Shown: positions 10,090 through 18,594, counted from the first letter of the stretch. The stretch is 64,000 nucleotides of DNA from Microseira sp041929235 (GCF_041929235.1 NZ_JBHFNP010000045.1:1-64000); one strand, 5' to 3'. Notes: generated by a model not told the origin, from the sequence alone. Numbers and translations are program-made.

Positions 10090-10587
10090 ATGCCTCTAAC
10101 AGCAAGCCAACAAGAAAAGCTGAAAGTTGGATTTAATGCCCTAGATGTTGATCGAACAGGATATGTCTCGGCTGAAGACTATGAAGAAAAAGCCAAGTCC
10201 CTGGCAATACTCAAGGGGTACGCTGTGGGTTCAGCAGAATACAACGCCATCAGTTCACAGTTGTTGGAAATCTGGAAAAAACTCCAGCAAGCAGTTGACA
10301 CAGATGGAGATCAGAAAGTAAGCCTCGATGAATTTATTAAGTTCGCTGAGGAGGCTGGAAATAGCACTATTGAAGATGTATTTGTGAAAACAGCAGATAT
10401 GGTGTTTGATCTAGCAGATAGTGATGGTGACGGAAATATTTCGTTTGAGGAAAGTAAAGGGTTCTTTTTAGTTTTTGAGTCAAATTTAGGCGCAGCACAA
10501 GCAACTTTTGCTGAAATTGACAAAGACAAGAACGGTATGATCAGCAAAGAAGAAAATCGCGAATTGGTTCGTAGTATGTTTTCTTAA
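10090..10587 (+). CDS. Four-EF-hand calcium-binding protein (calerythrin/calexcitin-like)
   Basis: A 165-residue soluble protein with four EF-hand loops: D19-D30, D70-E81, D110-E121 and D144-E155. Loops 2-4 keep D/N at positions 1, 3 and 5, G at 6 and E at 12. Loop 1 ends in Asp and is weaker. The spacing resembles sarcoplasmic calcium-binding and calerythrin-type proteins rather than secreted RTX proteins, and no signal peptide is seen. GGAG lies six bases before the ATG. It is the first rightward gene after the divergent promoter of the PKS/NRPS cluster, but 347 bases separate it from the next gene. It could be a calcium buffer or sensor tied to the pathway, or an unrelated neighbour; the sequence does not decide. 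Confidence 0.85.
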   Translation: MPLTASQQEKLKVGFNALDVDRTGYVSAEDYEEKAKSLAILKGYAVGSAEYNAISSQLLEIWKKLQQAVDTDGDQKVSLDEFIKFAEEAGNSTIEDVFVKTADMVFDLADSDGDGNISFEESKGFFLVFESNLGAAQATFAEIDKDKNGMISKEENRELVRSMFS

Positions 10588-10934
10588 GTAAGGTGAGGTG
10601 GAGAAACATACTGAGCCAAACTCTAGTATTTCTGAGCTGAATAAGATGGATAAAAAGGGAATTAAGGAAGTTAGACGAAAATCATACCCGTTAAACAAGT
10701 TATATTCCAAATGGGGAATAACTTAAATGGTAGATATTTTCGTGTGGAGTCCTTAAGTACCTTTTTATTATTAGATATAGCAATCAGGAATCAAATGTGA
10801 AAAACTGAGTATTCTCAGAACTCTCAGTTCTTTTGCTTTGGCTCGCAATATTATATTGTTATCAAACTACAAGAGCTAGACGAATTAGAGTTATTTGTGC
10901 ATAGATCTAGTATTAGAGTGGGAATGAATGGGAA
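10588..10934. other. Intergenic gap with one weak hairpin
   Basis: No open frame with coding character is seen. A short inverted repeat (AACTGAG at 10803-10809, CTCAGTT at 10823-10829) is followed by a mixed T-rich stretch and could be a weak terminator. The remainder is AT-rich and probably carries the promoter for the next genes, but no sigma-70 pair stands out. Confidence 0.3.
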
Positions 10935-11483
10935 ATGAATCGACGTTCTTTTAATCGATACCTGCAATATACAGAGAAATATAGCACTCAAACTCTACGA
11001 CAAGGTATGGAGGAGTATTTTCAAGCAAATCCTCATATAACCCCTCCAAATCGAATGAGGGAGGATTTTGGCAAACTGTTAATGGCTCATGACATCACCC
11101 ACGTCGTATTTGGCTATGATACTGATATGTGTGATGAATGGAGACTGTTCTTTTTCACATTTTTTGTCAGTACCTACACATTTAAAGAATATGTGCGTGC
11201 TTATCAGGACTGGCTGCGTGACAGGGACGATCCCGCAGTGAGCGGGCTTTTGGATGATGTACTGAAGGATCGCAATCCATTCATTTGGTATAGTTGGGCT
11301 GTGATTTCCTTACTTCTAGTCCTGCCAGAAATAGTTGTGATGTGGTTTCAAACTCGCGGTCATCAAAAGTATTGGTCATATTATGAATACGAACCCATGC
11401 TAGATCGTTCTCTGCTAGACATTCGCCAAGAATTTAGCCTTGTAGATTTAATTCCATTAATAAAAAATAGAAAACAAAAATAG
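10935..11483 (+). CDS. Coq4-like protein with HDxxH-x11-E metal site
   Basis: A 182-residue protein carrying His52-Asp53-x2-His56 followed after eleven residues by Glu68. This HDxxH-x11-E pattern is the signature of the Coq4 ubiquinone-biosynthesis family. Coq4 proteins are about 220-260 residues, so this one is short. A hydrophobic stretch around residues 113-131 (WYSWAVISLLLVLPEIVVMW) could sit in the membrane. Coq4 is now credited with chemistry at C1 of the quinone ring; cyanobacteria do not make ubiquinone. Lying 17 bases before the Rieske gene and within the PKS/NRPS cluster, it is more likely a tailoring enzyme or an accessory protein for a lipid intermediate. The family call rests on the motif and its surroundings; the role is inferred. 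Confidence 0.65.
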   Translation: MNRRSFNRYLQYTEKYSTQTLRQGMEEYFQANPHITPPNRMREDFGKLLMAHDITHVVFGYDTDMCDEWRLFFFTFFVSTYTFKEYVRAYQDWLRDRDDPAVSGLLDDVLKDRNPFIWYSWAVISLLLVLPEIVVMWFQTRGHQKYWSYYEYEPMLDRSLLDIRQEFSLVDLIPLIKNRKQK

Positions 11484-11500
11484 GTAAAACTCAAAGAAAA

Positions 11501-12583
11501 ATGAACGCGAACAATCTTAAAAGCTTGAGAGTTCCCAGGGGCAATCAATTAAAAACAGCAGTTGATAAAAAGACAGGGAATTTTGCCACAGGTTGGTATA
11601 TTGCAATGTCCTCCAAGGCTTTGCAGAAAAAACCCAAACAAATACAGCTATTTGGTCAGCAACTGATTGCTTGGCGAGATCGAAATGGCTGTCCATCAGT
11701 CATGGAACTTTACTGTTCGCACATGGGGGCAAGTTTGGCGATTGGTAAAGTTGTAGACGATTGTATTCGATGTTCGTATCATGGCTGGAATTACAATCGT
11801 TTTGGGGAGTGTGTTTTGGTACCTGAGTCAGACACAATTCCTCCAACAGCGTTTCAGTCTGCTTATACCACTGTTGAAAGGTACGGTTATATTTGGGTGT
11901 GGTATGGTTGCCCAACCACTCTGTATCCTTTGCCTGAGTTTTCAGAAGCAGAGAGCAACAGGCACAACTATATGTTGTATCGTAAAGATTATCATGTAAC
12001 AACCACAGCGCTGCGGGTGCAAGAAAATTTATTTGATGTTCTGCATTTCTTCTCGACACACAATTTAAAAGTTTCTGGTTCTTTTAAATACTATCTGTTG
12101 AATGAGGACCAGTATTTAACGTCAGATAGTCAACCTCCGATTCCAAAAGAAGCGTGGATTGGACTCTGTTCGGAATTCCAGATTGATGTCAATAACGATT
12201 TAGGAAAAGTAGGTTCCGCATTCAAGGCTTTAGGGTTATATCCTCAGAACATAAAAGTGCGAATAGATAGTTGGTCTAGTGGAGCTAAAATGACTGTTTT
12301 TCATGATGGCTTAGATAGATGTGCAGTGTTAGTGGGCTTCACTCCAATTACCGCCAACGAGACACAGATTTGGATGTTGACAACGATCAAGAAAAAGACC
12401 AACGTTTTACGGAACATCCTTGAATTTTTGTTTTATGTTTTGCAAACTGAATATACGATGGGACAGGACATAGAAGTCTTAAATACGATGAACCCAGATG
12501 GGGGTCGGGCTTATATCAATTACGATCAACCTCCGTTAAAGATGAGAGAATTTTATCAAAGTTGGGTTGGTAAGGTCAGTTAG
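11501..12583 (+). CDS. Rieske non-heme iron oxygenase, KshA/aromatic-ring-hydroxylase type
   Basis: A 360-residue oxygenase component. The Rieske [2Fe-2S] ligands are C72-x-H74 and C91-x2-H94 (CSHMG, CSYHGW). The mononuclear iron site is D179-x2-H182-x4-H187 (DVLHFFSTH), and a third carboxylate probably comes from the MGQDIEVLN segment near residue 327. The N-terminal GWYIAMSS and the IWVWYG stretch after the Rieske domain resemble KshA-like monooxygenases. Such enzymes need a reductase, and none is encoded nearby. It lies in the right arm of the cluster, 17 bases after the Coq4-like gene, and probably hydroxylates or desaturates the acyl or polyketide part of the product. The substrate is unknown. 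Confidence 0.9.
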   Translation: MNANNLKSLRVPRGNQLKTAVDKKTGNFATGWYIAMSSKALQKKPKQIQLFGQQLIAWRDRNGCPSVMELYCSHMGASLAIGKVVDDCIRCSYHGWNYNRFGECVLVPESDTIPPTAFQSAYTTVERYGYIWVWYGCPTTLYPLPEFSEAESNRHNYMLYRKDYHVTTTALRVQENLFDVLHFFSTHNLKVSGSFKYYLLNEDQYLTSDSQPPIPKEAWIGLCSEFQIDVNNDLGKVGSAFKALGLYPQNIKVRIDSWSSGAKMTVFHDGLDRCAVLVGFTPITANETQIWMLTTIKKKTNVLRNILEFLFYVLQTEYTMGQDIEVLNTMNPDGGRAYINYDQPPLKMREFYQSWVGKVS

Positions 12584-12622
12584 CCTTCATCTATCCAATG
12601 TAAATGCAAAGTCTGCAAAAAT

Positions 12623-12748
12623 ATGCAACATCCTCAGTTACCTGATGGTCCTAAAGATTCACCTTTCGTACAAACGCTACAGTGGCTCAATCATCCTTTA
12701 GAATTTTTGGGGGGATATCTTTACTATCCGAATAGGTCCGGTGTTTAA
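12623..12748 (+). pseudogene. Frameshifted N-terminal fragment of the following P450
   Basis: An ATG at 12623 opens 41 codons reading like a P450 N-terminus (MQHPQLPDGPKDSPF, then TLQWLNHPLEF) and stops at 12746. In the frame of the downstream P450 the region from 12702 reads NFWGDIFTIRIGPVFK, continuing without interruption into the main frame. The two frames meet at a T5G6 run (12704-12713). Moving between them needs a net one-base change, and even then the joint looks several residues shorter than I expect from CYP110-like enzymes. So there is either a small deletion with frameshift or an assembly error in the homopolymer. Confidence 0.7.
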
Positions 12749-13985
12749 ACCTCAAGTCGTAGTGAGTCATCCGCAAGCACTGCAGCAGGTTTTTGCCACT
12801 CCTACGAGCAAATTGGATTCGGGTGAACCGGCAGGGATAAACTCACCTTTTTTTGGTCCGCAATCGCTGCTTGCGTTAGAAGGAAAACCTCACCAACGGC
12901 AGAGAAAACTGCTGACACCTCCATTGCACGGGGAGAAAATGCTAGGAAACGGCAGGCTAATTTCCCAGATTACCGAAGAAGTCAGCAGGCAATGGCCAAT
13001 AAATCAGCCTTTTGCGGTTCTGCCATCGTTGCGGGAGATCTCCAGTCAAGTGATTCTCAAAGTCATCTTTGGACTAGAAGACAAATCACGCTACCAAACT
13101 CTTAAAAAACTCTCCATAGGTCTTTTAAAAACGCCATTCTTAAGAATACTGGCTATAATGATCCCGGCACTACGTCGAGACCTGGGTGCTTGGAGTCCTT
13201 GGGGCAGTTTTTTGCGAGAGATCCAAACGATTGACCAACTGATCTACGATGAAATTCATGAGCGGACAGAAGAGACAAACCAAAGCCGCTATGATATATT
13301 ATCGCTGATGATGTTAGCCCGCGATGAAGACGGTCTGCCGATGACAGAGGAGGAATTACACGATGAACTAATCACTTTGTTAATTGCTGGCAATGAAACA
13401 ACCGCAACGGCTTTAGCTTGGACATTATACTGGATTTACGCTTCGCCTCAAATCTACGCCAACCTCCTAGAGGAAGTGGATTCTCTGAGTGTCAACCTCG
13501 ATCCCAATGTAATTTTACGGTTGCCTTATTTAAACGCTGTTTGTTCGGAAGCACTACGCATATATCCAGTCGTATTGGTTGGCTTACAGCGAGTGGTTAA
13601 ATCACCCATAGAAATTATGGGTTATCAGCTAGAACCAGGAACTTTAGTGATTCCAGGGATCTATTTGACTCATCATCGGGAAGATTTGTATCCTCAGCCC
13701 AAGCAGTTTCAGCCCGAAAGATTTTTAGAACGACAATTTGCACCTCACGAATTCTTGCCGTTTGGTGGCGGAAATCGGCGCTGCATTGGCGCAGAATTTG
13801 CGTTGTTTGAGATGAAAATGGCGCTCGCAACAATTTTATCTCACTGGGAAATTGAACTGATCGATCCTCAATCGGTCAAACCTGTCCGTAAAGGTGCTGT
13901 GCTGAGTCCTGCAAAAGGGCTACAAATGCGGGTAACCCGATTGCGTTCACAAAAACAGTTTATTACCCAAGCCCGCTCTGAATAA
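12741..13985 (+). CDS. Cytochrome P450, CYP110-like, catalytic part
   Basis: The intact frame encodes 414 residues from a GTG that has no good ribosome-binding site. It contains the I-helix AGNETTATAL, the ExxR motif EALRIYP and the heme-binding FGGGNRRCIG with its cysteine. These match CYP110-like cyanobacterial P450s, many of which act on fatty acyl chains. Full-length members are about 440-460 residues; the missing N-terminal part is present just upstream in another frame. If only the GTG product is made, helix A and the first beta strand are lost and activity is doubtful. It lies between the Rieske gene and the FAAL gene in the same direction, so it was probably a chain-oxidising tailoring enzyme. 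Confidence 0.88.
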   Translation: MFKPQVVVSHPQALQQVFATPTSKLDSGEPAGINSPFFGPQSLLALEGKPHQRQRKLLTPPLHGEKMLGNGRLISQITEEVSRQWPINQPFAVLPSLREISSQVILKVIFGLEDKSRYQTLKKLSIGLLKTPFLRILAIMIPALRRDLGAWSPWGSFLREIQTIDQLIYDEIHERTEETNQSRYDILSLMMLARDEDGLPMTEEELHDELITLLIAGNETTATALAWTLYWIYASPQIYANLLEEVDSLSVNLDPNVILRLPYLNAVCSEALRIYPVVLVGLQRVVKSPIEIMGYQLEPGTLVIPGIYLTHHREDLYPQPKQFQPERFLERQFAPHEFLPFGGGNRRCIGAEFALFEMKMALATILSHWEIELIDPQSVKPVRKGAVLSPAKGLQMRVTRLRSQKQFITQARSE

Positions 13986-14001
13986 ATGGGGAACAAGTTT
14001 T

Positions 14002-15765
14002 ATGGAGACTCAGCAAAAATTTTCATCGATGGAGAATCAGCAAAAATTTTCATCGTTGGTACACCTGCTGCGTTATCGAGCAAGAAATCAACAGAACCAA
14101 AAAGTCTATGGCTTTGTTGGTAATAGGCAACAAGAAACAGCAATTTTAACTTATGGAAAATTGGAAAAGCGGGCGCGAGCGATCGCCGCTCAGCTTCAGG
14201 GGATGGGGGTAACAAAAGGGGAACGAGCATTGCTGCTTTATTCTCAGACTCTGGAGTTCATTTGTGCTTTCTTTGGATGTTTATATGCTGGAGTCATTCC
14301 TATTCCTGCTCCTCCACCTGATGCCATTGGGATCAAGCGAACTCTACCTCGACTTCAATCTTTGATTCAGGATGCTCAAGCTTCCCTCGCTTTGACTACC
14401 TCTGAAGTTTCTTCTCAGCTTTCAGAGGAATGGAAAAAAAAACTTGAATGTAATAACAAGCTATTGTGGCTGTATTCTGACGAGATAGCAGACGAACTGG
14501 CAGACCAATGGCAGGAATTAACGATTAACCCAGATGCTATAGCTTATTTACAATATACGTCTGGTTCTACCTCGACGCCAAAAGGAGTCATTGTAACCCA
14601 TCACAATGTCATACACCATTCTGCCTGCATCAATCAAGCATGGAACTACACTTCAGATAGTATTGCGGCGACTTGGATGCCTTATTTCCATGATTATGGT
14701 CTGATTGATGGATTAATCCAGCCTATTTATTCTGGTATAACTTGTTATGTGATGTCACCATTGACGTTTATCAAGAACCCGATAAGTTGGCTGAGGGTGA
14801 TTTCTAAGTATAGAGTTACTCATAGCCAAAGCCCCAACTTTGGATACGACTACTGTGTGCGCCGAGTTCCATCAGAACAATTGGTGAATTTAGATCTTGG
14901 GAGTTGGACTACAGCCAGTAATGGAGCAGAACCAATCCGTAAAGACACTGTAGAAAATTTTATTAAAACCTTTGAACCTTGTGGATTCCGTGCCACAGCT
15001 TTTTATCCCGCTTATGGTCTTGCCGAAGCCACTTTATTAGTCGCAACCAAGTCTCACAATCAGGTGCCTCAAATTGCCTCAATTTCGGCATCAGCACTCG
15101 AGAAAAATCAGATTGTTGAGTGCGAGGGCGATCAAAAGGAAAGTCGATATGTGGTTAGTTGTGGTTTCCCGATTAGTGGGATGAAAGTAGTTATTGTTAA
15201 TCCCGATACTTTAACTCGGTGCGCTCCAGATGAAGTTGGCGAAATTTTGGTATCAGGTTTAAGTGTTGCTCAAGGTTACTGGAATAAACCCAAGGAAACA
15301 AAAGAGACATTTGAGGTCTATTTACAAGACACTGGTGAAGGTCCATTTCTACGGACGGGTGACTTAGGGTTTATTAAAAATGGTCAGCTATTTGTCACTG
15401 GGCGCTTGAAGGATGTTATCATTATTAGAGGGTGTAATCATTATCCCCAGGATATTGAATTTACAGTCGAACAGAGCCACTCGGCACTGCGTAAAAATTC
15501 TGGAGCCGCGTTTGGGATTGAGGTAGATAGCGAAGAGAAATTAGTTGTTGTTCAGGAAGTCGATCGAAGTTGGCTGCCAGAACTGAATTTAGATGAAGTA
15601 ATTGGAGATATTCGTCAGGCGTTGATGGCGCAACACGAACTCGAAGTTTATGCGATAGCCTTGCTCAAGTCAGGAAGCATTCCTAAAACTTCAAGTGGCA
15701 AGATCATGCGTCGCACTTGTCGAAGTCATTTCCTAGAAAAAACTTTGTCAGCGCTCAACTGTTAA
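14002..15765 (+). CDS. Fatty acyl-AMP ligase (FAAL)
   Basis: A 587-residue adenylate-forming enzyme that activates a free fatty acid and passes it to an acyl carrier protein. YTSGSTSTPKG (about residues 185-195), FHDYGLIDGL, YPAYGLAEATLL and LRTGDLGF are the A3 to A7 motifs in the form typical of FAALs rather than CoA ligases. The C-terminal SGKIMRR supplies the catalytic lysine. The gene begins 16 bases after the P450 stop and is followed after 17 bases by the halogenase-ACP gene, whose ACP is the obvious acceptor. This is the HctA-like loading step. The first 18 residues are a nine-residue tandem duplication (METQQKFSS, MENQQKFSS), so either of two ATGs could be the start. Confidence 0.95.
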   Translation: METQQKFSSMENQQKFSSLVHLLRYRARNQQNQKVYGFVGNRQQETAILTYGKLEKRARAIAAQLQGMGVTKGERALLLYSQTLEFICAFFGCLYAGVIPIPAPPPDAIGIKRTLPRLQSLIQDAQASLALTTSEVSSQLSEEWKKKLECNNKLLWLYSDEIADELADQWQELTINPDAIAYLQYTSGSTSTPKGVIVTHHNVIHHSACINQAWNYTSDSIAATWMPYFHDYGLIDGLIQPIYSGITCYVMSPLTFIKNPISWLRVISKYRVTHSQSPNFGYDYCVRRVPSEQLVNLDLGSWTTASNGAEPIRKDTVENFIKTFEPCGFRATAFYPAYGLAEATLLVATKSHNQVPQIASISASALEKNQIVECEGDQKESRYVVSCGFPISGMKVVIVNPDTLTRCAPDEVGEILVSGLSVAQGYWNKPKETKETFEVYLQDTGEGPFLRTGDLGFIKNGQLFVTGRLKDVIIIRGCNHYPQDIEFTVEQSHSALRKNSGAAFGIEVDSEEKLVVVQEVDRSWLPELNLDEVIGDIRQALMAQHELEVYAIALLKSGSIPKTSSGKIMRRTCRSHFLEKTLSALNC

Positions 15766-15782
15766 GCAAAAAAAGGTAAAGT

Positions 15783-17195
15783 ATGAATATGCTCACACAA
15801 GACCAAATTAAACAATTTGAAGAAAAAGGATGGGTAGGCCCCCTTGATATATTTACAAGGTCAGAAGTCGAAACTGTCAAAAAATGCCTAGAAACCAATA
15901 GTGCTATTAAAGAAGTAGATGGTCAGCCGATGATGATGCTGTACAATAATGTCTTGAACCTCAGCACATCTCGTGACCTTCATCTGTTTCATCAACCCAT
16001 AGCAGAGATGTTTAAAAACCCCAAAATTGTTGGGCTATTAAACCAATTGGGTGAGAAGAATTTGCTACTGTGGAACACAAATGTGTTTGGCAAAATGCCG
16101 GGAGAAGGTGAAATCAAATGGCATCAAGTTTATGATTGTTACGACCCCAGTGCCTATGACCCTCAAAAGCCAGCACTGCTTTATCCCAAAAATGAAGATT
16201 TTTTAAATTTAACAGTATGGGTAGCTTTAGATGACGCTACTCTTGAAAATGGCTGCTTGCGTTTTGCCAATAGAACGCACAAGCAAAAATTTAAGCGAGT
16301 GCAGGTGCCTGCGGAAGAGGGAATGTTTGCAGGTATTAAAAACCACAAAATGGTTTGGCAAGGACGGAGACAATATTCAGCCGTGTTTGACTTCGATGAA
16401 AATGAATGGGAAGTGGAAGCTGTACCCGCGAAGATGGGTCAAGTCATTATTTTCACGGAGAGGGTTATGCATTCTTCTTATAGCAATAACTCTAACCAAC
16501 GCCGACTAGCTATTAATGCACGCTATGTTCCTCCCAGCGTGCAGGTTTATTCCCATCGTTGGCAAGGCGATTTCATCGATGAAAATTTTCATAACATCAA
16601 AAAACATTTTTGTATTTTGGTGTCAGGGCATGATGCTTATGGAATCAACGTTGTCAGGGATTCTCACGATCTAGACGATACAGAAGTGGAATTCCAAACC
16701 ATGTCTAATCTAGTTCGCTTTGGTCATGTTCAACTCCCCCAAGGCAAGAAACAAATAGAGCTTGAGAGTCTCTATCAACAAGCAATGGAAGGGGATTGTC
16801 TGGAAGAAGAGCCAGATCCGATTTTGCAACCTCGAAAGTATATTCAATGGCAAGCGTGGAATCAACTTAAAGGCATGAGTCGCAGTGAAGCGATGAAGCA
16901 GTACAGTCAAATAGTGGCGACGCTGCCAAAGGTAGATAGAGAAAAGAAACTGCCTTTAGGGGAAGAAATAAAAGCTTGGTTAGTTGCCTACATGGCAAAA
17001 GTATTGAAAATTGACCCAGATGAGGTAAATTGCTCACTTCCTTTTGAACGCTATGGTTTAGGATCGGCTGATTCAATAATTTTGACTGGGGAATTGGAGG
17101 CTTGGCTGGAACGCGATCTCTCTACTAATGTGCTTTACAATTACCCAAATATAGATCTTTTGGCTAGGTATTTAGCTTCAACGGCTAGCCCTTAG
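15783..17195 (+). CDS. SyrB2/HctB-like non-heme iron 2-oxoglutarate enzyme (putative halogenase) fused to ACP
   Basis: A 470-residue fusion. Residues about 90-260 align by eye with SyrB2-type chlorinating enzymes: WHQ at 113-115, TVWVALDDATLENGC at 144-158, FTERVMHSSY with His230, and RLAINARYVP at 241-250. The iron histidines would be H114 and H230. The position two after H114, Asp/Glu in hydroxylases and Ala/Gly in halogenases, is Val116, leaving room for a halide. Arg247 could bind 2-oxoglutarate. Residues about 395-465 form an ACP with GLGSAD, where Gly replaces the usual Asp before the serine. HctB of hectochlorin biosynthesis has the same enzyme-ACP layout and is likewise paired with an acyl-ACP synthetase. 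Chlorination of the loaded acyl chain is the inferred role; hydroxylation or desaturation remain possible. An AAAAAGG-like RBS precedes the ATG. Confidence 0.85.
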   Translation: MNMLTQDQIKQFEEKGWVGPLDIFTRSEVETVKKCLETNSAIKEVDGQPMMMLYNNVLNLSTSRDLHLFHQPIAEMFKNPKIVGLLNQLGEKNLLLWNTNVFGKMPGEGEIKWHQVYDCYDPSAYDPQKPALLYPKNEDFLNLTVWVALDDATLENGCLRFANRTHKQKFKRVQVPAEEGMFAGIKNHKMVWQGRRQYSAVFDFDENEWEVEAVPAKMGQVIIFTERVMHSSYSNNSNQRRLAINARYVPPSVQVYSHRWQGDFIDENFHNIKKHFCILVSGHDAYGINVVRDSHDLDDTEVEFQTMSNLVRFGHVQLPQGKKQIELESLYQQAMEGDCLEEEPDPILQPRKYIQWQAWNQLKGMSRSEAMKQYSQIVATLPKVDREKKLPLGEEIKAWLVAYMAKVLKIDPDEVNCSLPFERYGLGSADSIILTGELEAWLERDLSTNVLYNYPNIDLLARYLASTASP

Positions 17196-17412
17196 TGGGA
17201 TAAATCGTAACAATTAAGCGGAAGTTGCCCCGCTGCTTGCAACTTCCGATGCCCAGAAGCCTTGGTACAAAGGGTTTTGGGTTCATTTGACCCCAAAAGC
17301 TTGCAGTCATGTAAGGACTGCTAATAGCTAATGGATAATAGCTAATGGTAGAATCGTAAAATATTCCCACTAGCAATTAGCAATTAGCCATTAGCAATTT
17401 TTCTAGTTATAA
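17196..17412. repeat. Heptamer (STRR-type) repeats between convergent genes
   Basis: The gap between the convergent halogenase and LtrA genes holds runs of TAGCTAATGG-like units (17321-17350) and, in the opposite sense, TAGCAAT/TAGCCAT heptamers (17371-17399). Together they could fold into an imperfect hairpin and act as a bidirectional terminator. The same heptamers recur at about 22.4, 36.0 and 60.7 kb. Confidence 0.75.
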
Positions 17413-18594
17413 CTAGCCACTTAGGCTATTATTTCTTGTCTCCAGAAGAGCTAAAACTACTTGGACTGCACAAGCTGCTGCTACTAAACTCATCCCTATT
17501 ATTGGTGATAGATTAACTCCGGCAATTGCTATCCCTAAAACAAACACCGCCGAGGCTATCCGATAGGCAGCTAAAATTTTACTGCGATCGCGTCCCAAGG
17601 TACAAGTAATCAAGTGTATTACTGCCAATGCAGTCAAGCATATTGCTGTACCTGCACAAATCAACCATCGATCCCCATCTGGCAGTAATAATTCCTTTTT
17701 ACTCGACACAATTATATGCTGCACGGCGACACCCGTAGCAGCAATACCAATCGCCAGGGGTAAGTGGGAATACAGCCAAGTTAAACCTATTCCCATATTG
17801 CCAACGCGCATTGCTTGCAAGGGAGAACCATCAACGCTGTCAAAATAAATCCACCATAAACTAAATGCAATCAGCATCCCCAATAAAGCGACAACGGCAG
17901 ATAAAATCCCCCATTCCAACTCGGAAACACCTCTGACTACAGAAATCACCGCTTCGCCTAATACGATAATCGTAAATAAGCCCAAACGCTCTGGTACGTG
18001 GGAAAAACTCGGCGGTATTTTGCTGACTAATTTACCTGCTGTTAAAGGCGTGCCAAAATCTACAATTAGTGCCGCACCCCAAAGCGCAAATCGCCAAGGA
18101 ATTGGTACAAAAATCGATCCTAACCAAATCAAAGCGGCGATACTAAAACCCGTAGCGTACCATTTTACTAACCCACGGGCGGCGGGGACAAAATATCCGG
18201 CGCTGATATATTGCAAAATTAAGATCGCCCTGACGCCGACATAGGAAAGGGCAAAACCAACCGAACTTTCTCCTAAACCGTCGTGGACATTGACTGCTAG
18301 AACTGCGATCGCTACCATCTGCAATAAGGTCAGCAATCGATGTCCCAAATCGTCGGTGTCGAACCTCGTAGCGTAAAATGTCGCCCCTACCCAAGACCAC
18401 CAAATTGGTATAAATAACAACACATAGCTGAAAAAACCCGCGAGGGTGATGTGCGCTTCCAGGTAATGGGCGACTTGTGCGATCGCTGCCACAAAAACCA
18501 GATCGTAAAATAATTCCAGCCATGTAGCGCGGCGTTCTTCGTCAGCGTTTTCAGCCGTCCGCAGGCGGGGAGGTTGCCACAAACTTTTGGTCAT
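17413..18594 (-). CDS. LtrA family (low temperature requirement A-like) membrane protein
   Basis: About 393 residues with many hydrophobic segments. The N-terminal TWLELFYDLVFVAAIAQVA stretch (acidic and aromatic residues entering the first helix) is the hallmark of the LtrA family. Members are polytopic inner-membrane proteins of unknown function, named from a Listeria cold-growth locus. I place the start at the ATG of MTKSLWQPP because AGGAGA lies eight or so bases upstream. A longer frame extends 48 codons further but has no family-like sequence. It converges on the biosynthetic cluster and has no evident link to it. Confidence 0.85.
   Translation of the reverse strand: MTKSLWQPPRLRTAENADEERRATWLELFYDLVFVAAIAQVAHYLEAHITLAGFFSYVLLFIPIWWSWVGATFYATRFDTDDLGHRLLTLLQMVAIAVLAVNVHDGLGESSVGFALSYVGVRAILILQYISAGYFVPAARGLVKWYATGFSIAALIWLGSIFVPIPWRFALWGAALIVDFGTPLTAGKLVSKIPPSFSHVPERLGLFTIIVLGEAVISVVRGVSELEWGILSAVVALLGMLIAFSLWWIYFDSVDGSPLQAMRVGNMGIGLTWLYSHLPLAIGIAATGVAVQHIIVSSKKELLLPDGDRWLICAGTAICLTALAVIHLITCTLGRDRSKILAAYRIASAVFVLGIAIAGVNLSPIIGMSLVAAACAVQVVLALLETRNNSLSG

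Noticed and set aside
15783..17195. Ordinary phytanoyl-CoA dioxygenase-type hydroxylase
   Set aside because: The second metal-ligand position holds Val, not Asp/Glu, and the blocks around it fit SyrB2-type enzymes better.
18143..18523. Minus-strand alternative frame of 126 codons inside the LtrA gene
   Set aside because: It shares the strand but is out of frame with a well-supported membrane protein and shows no hydrophobic pattern of its own.
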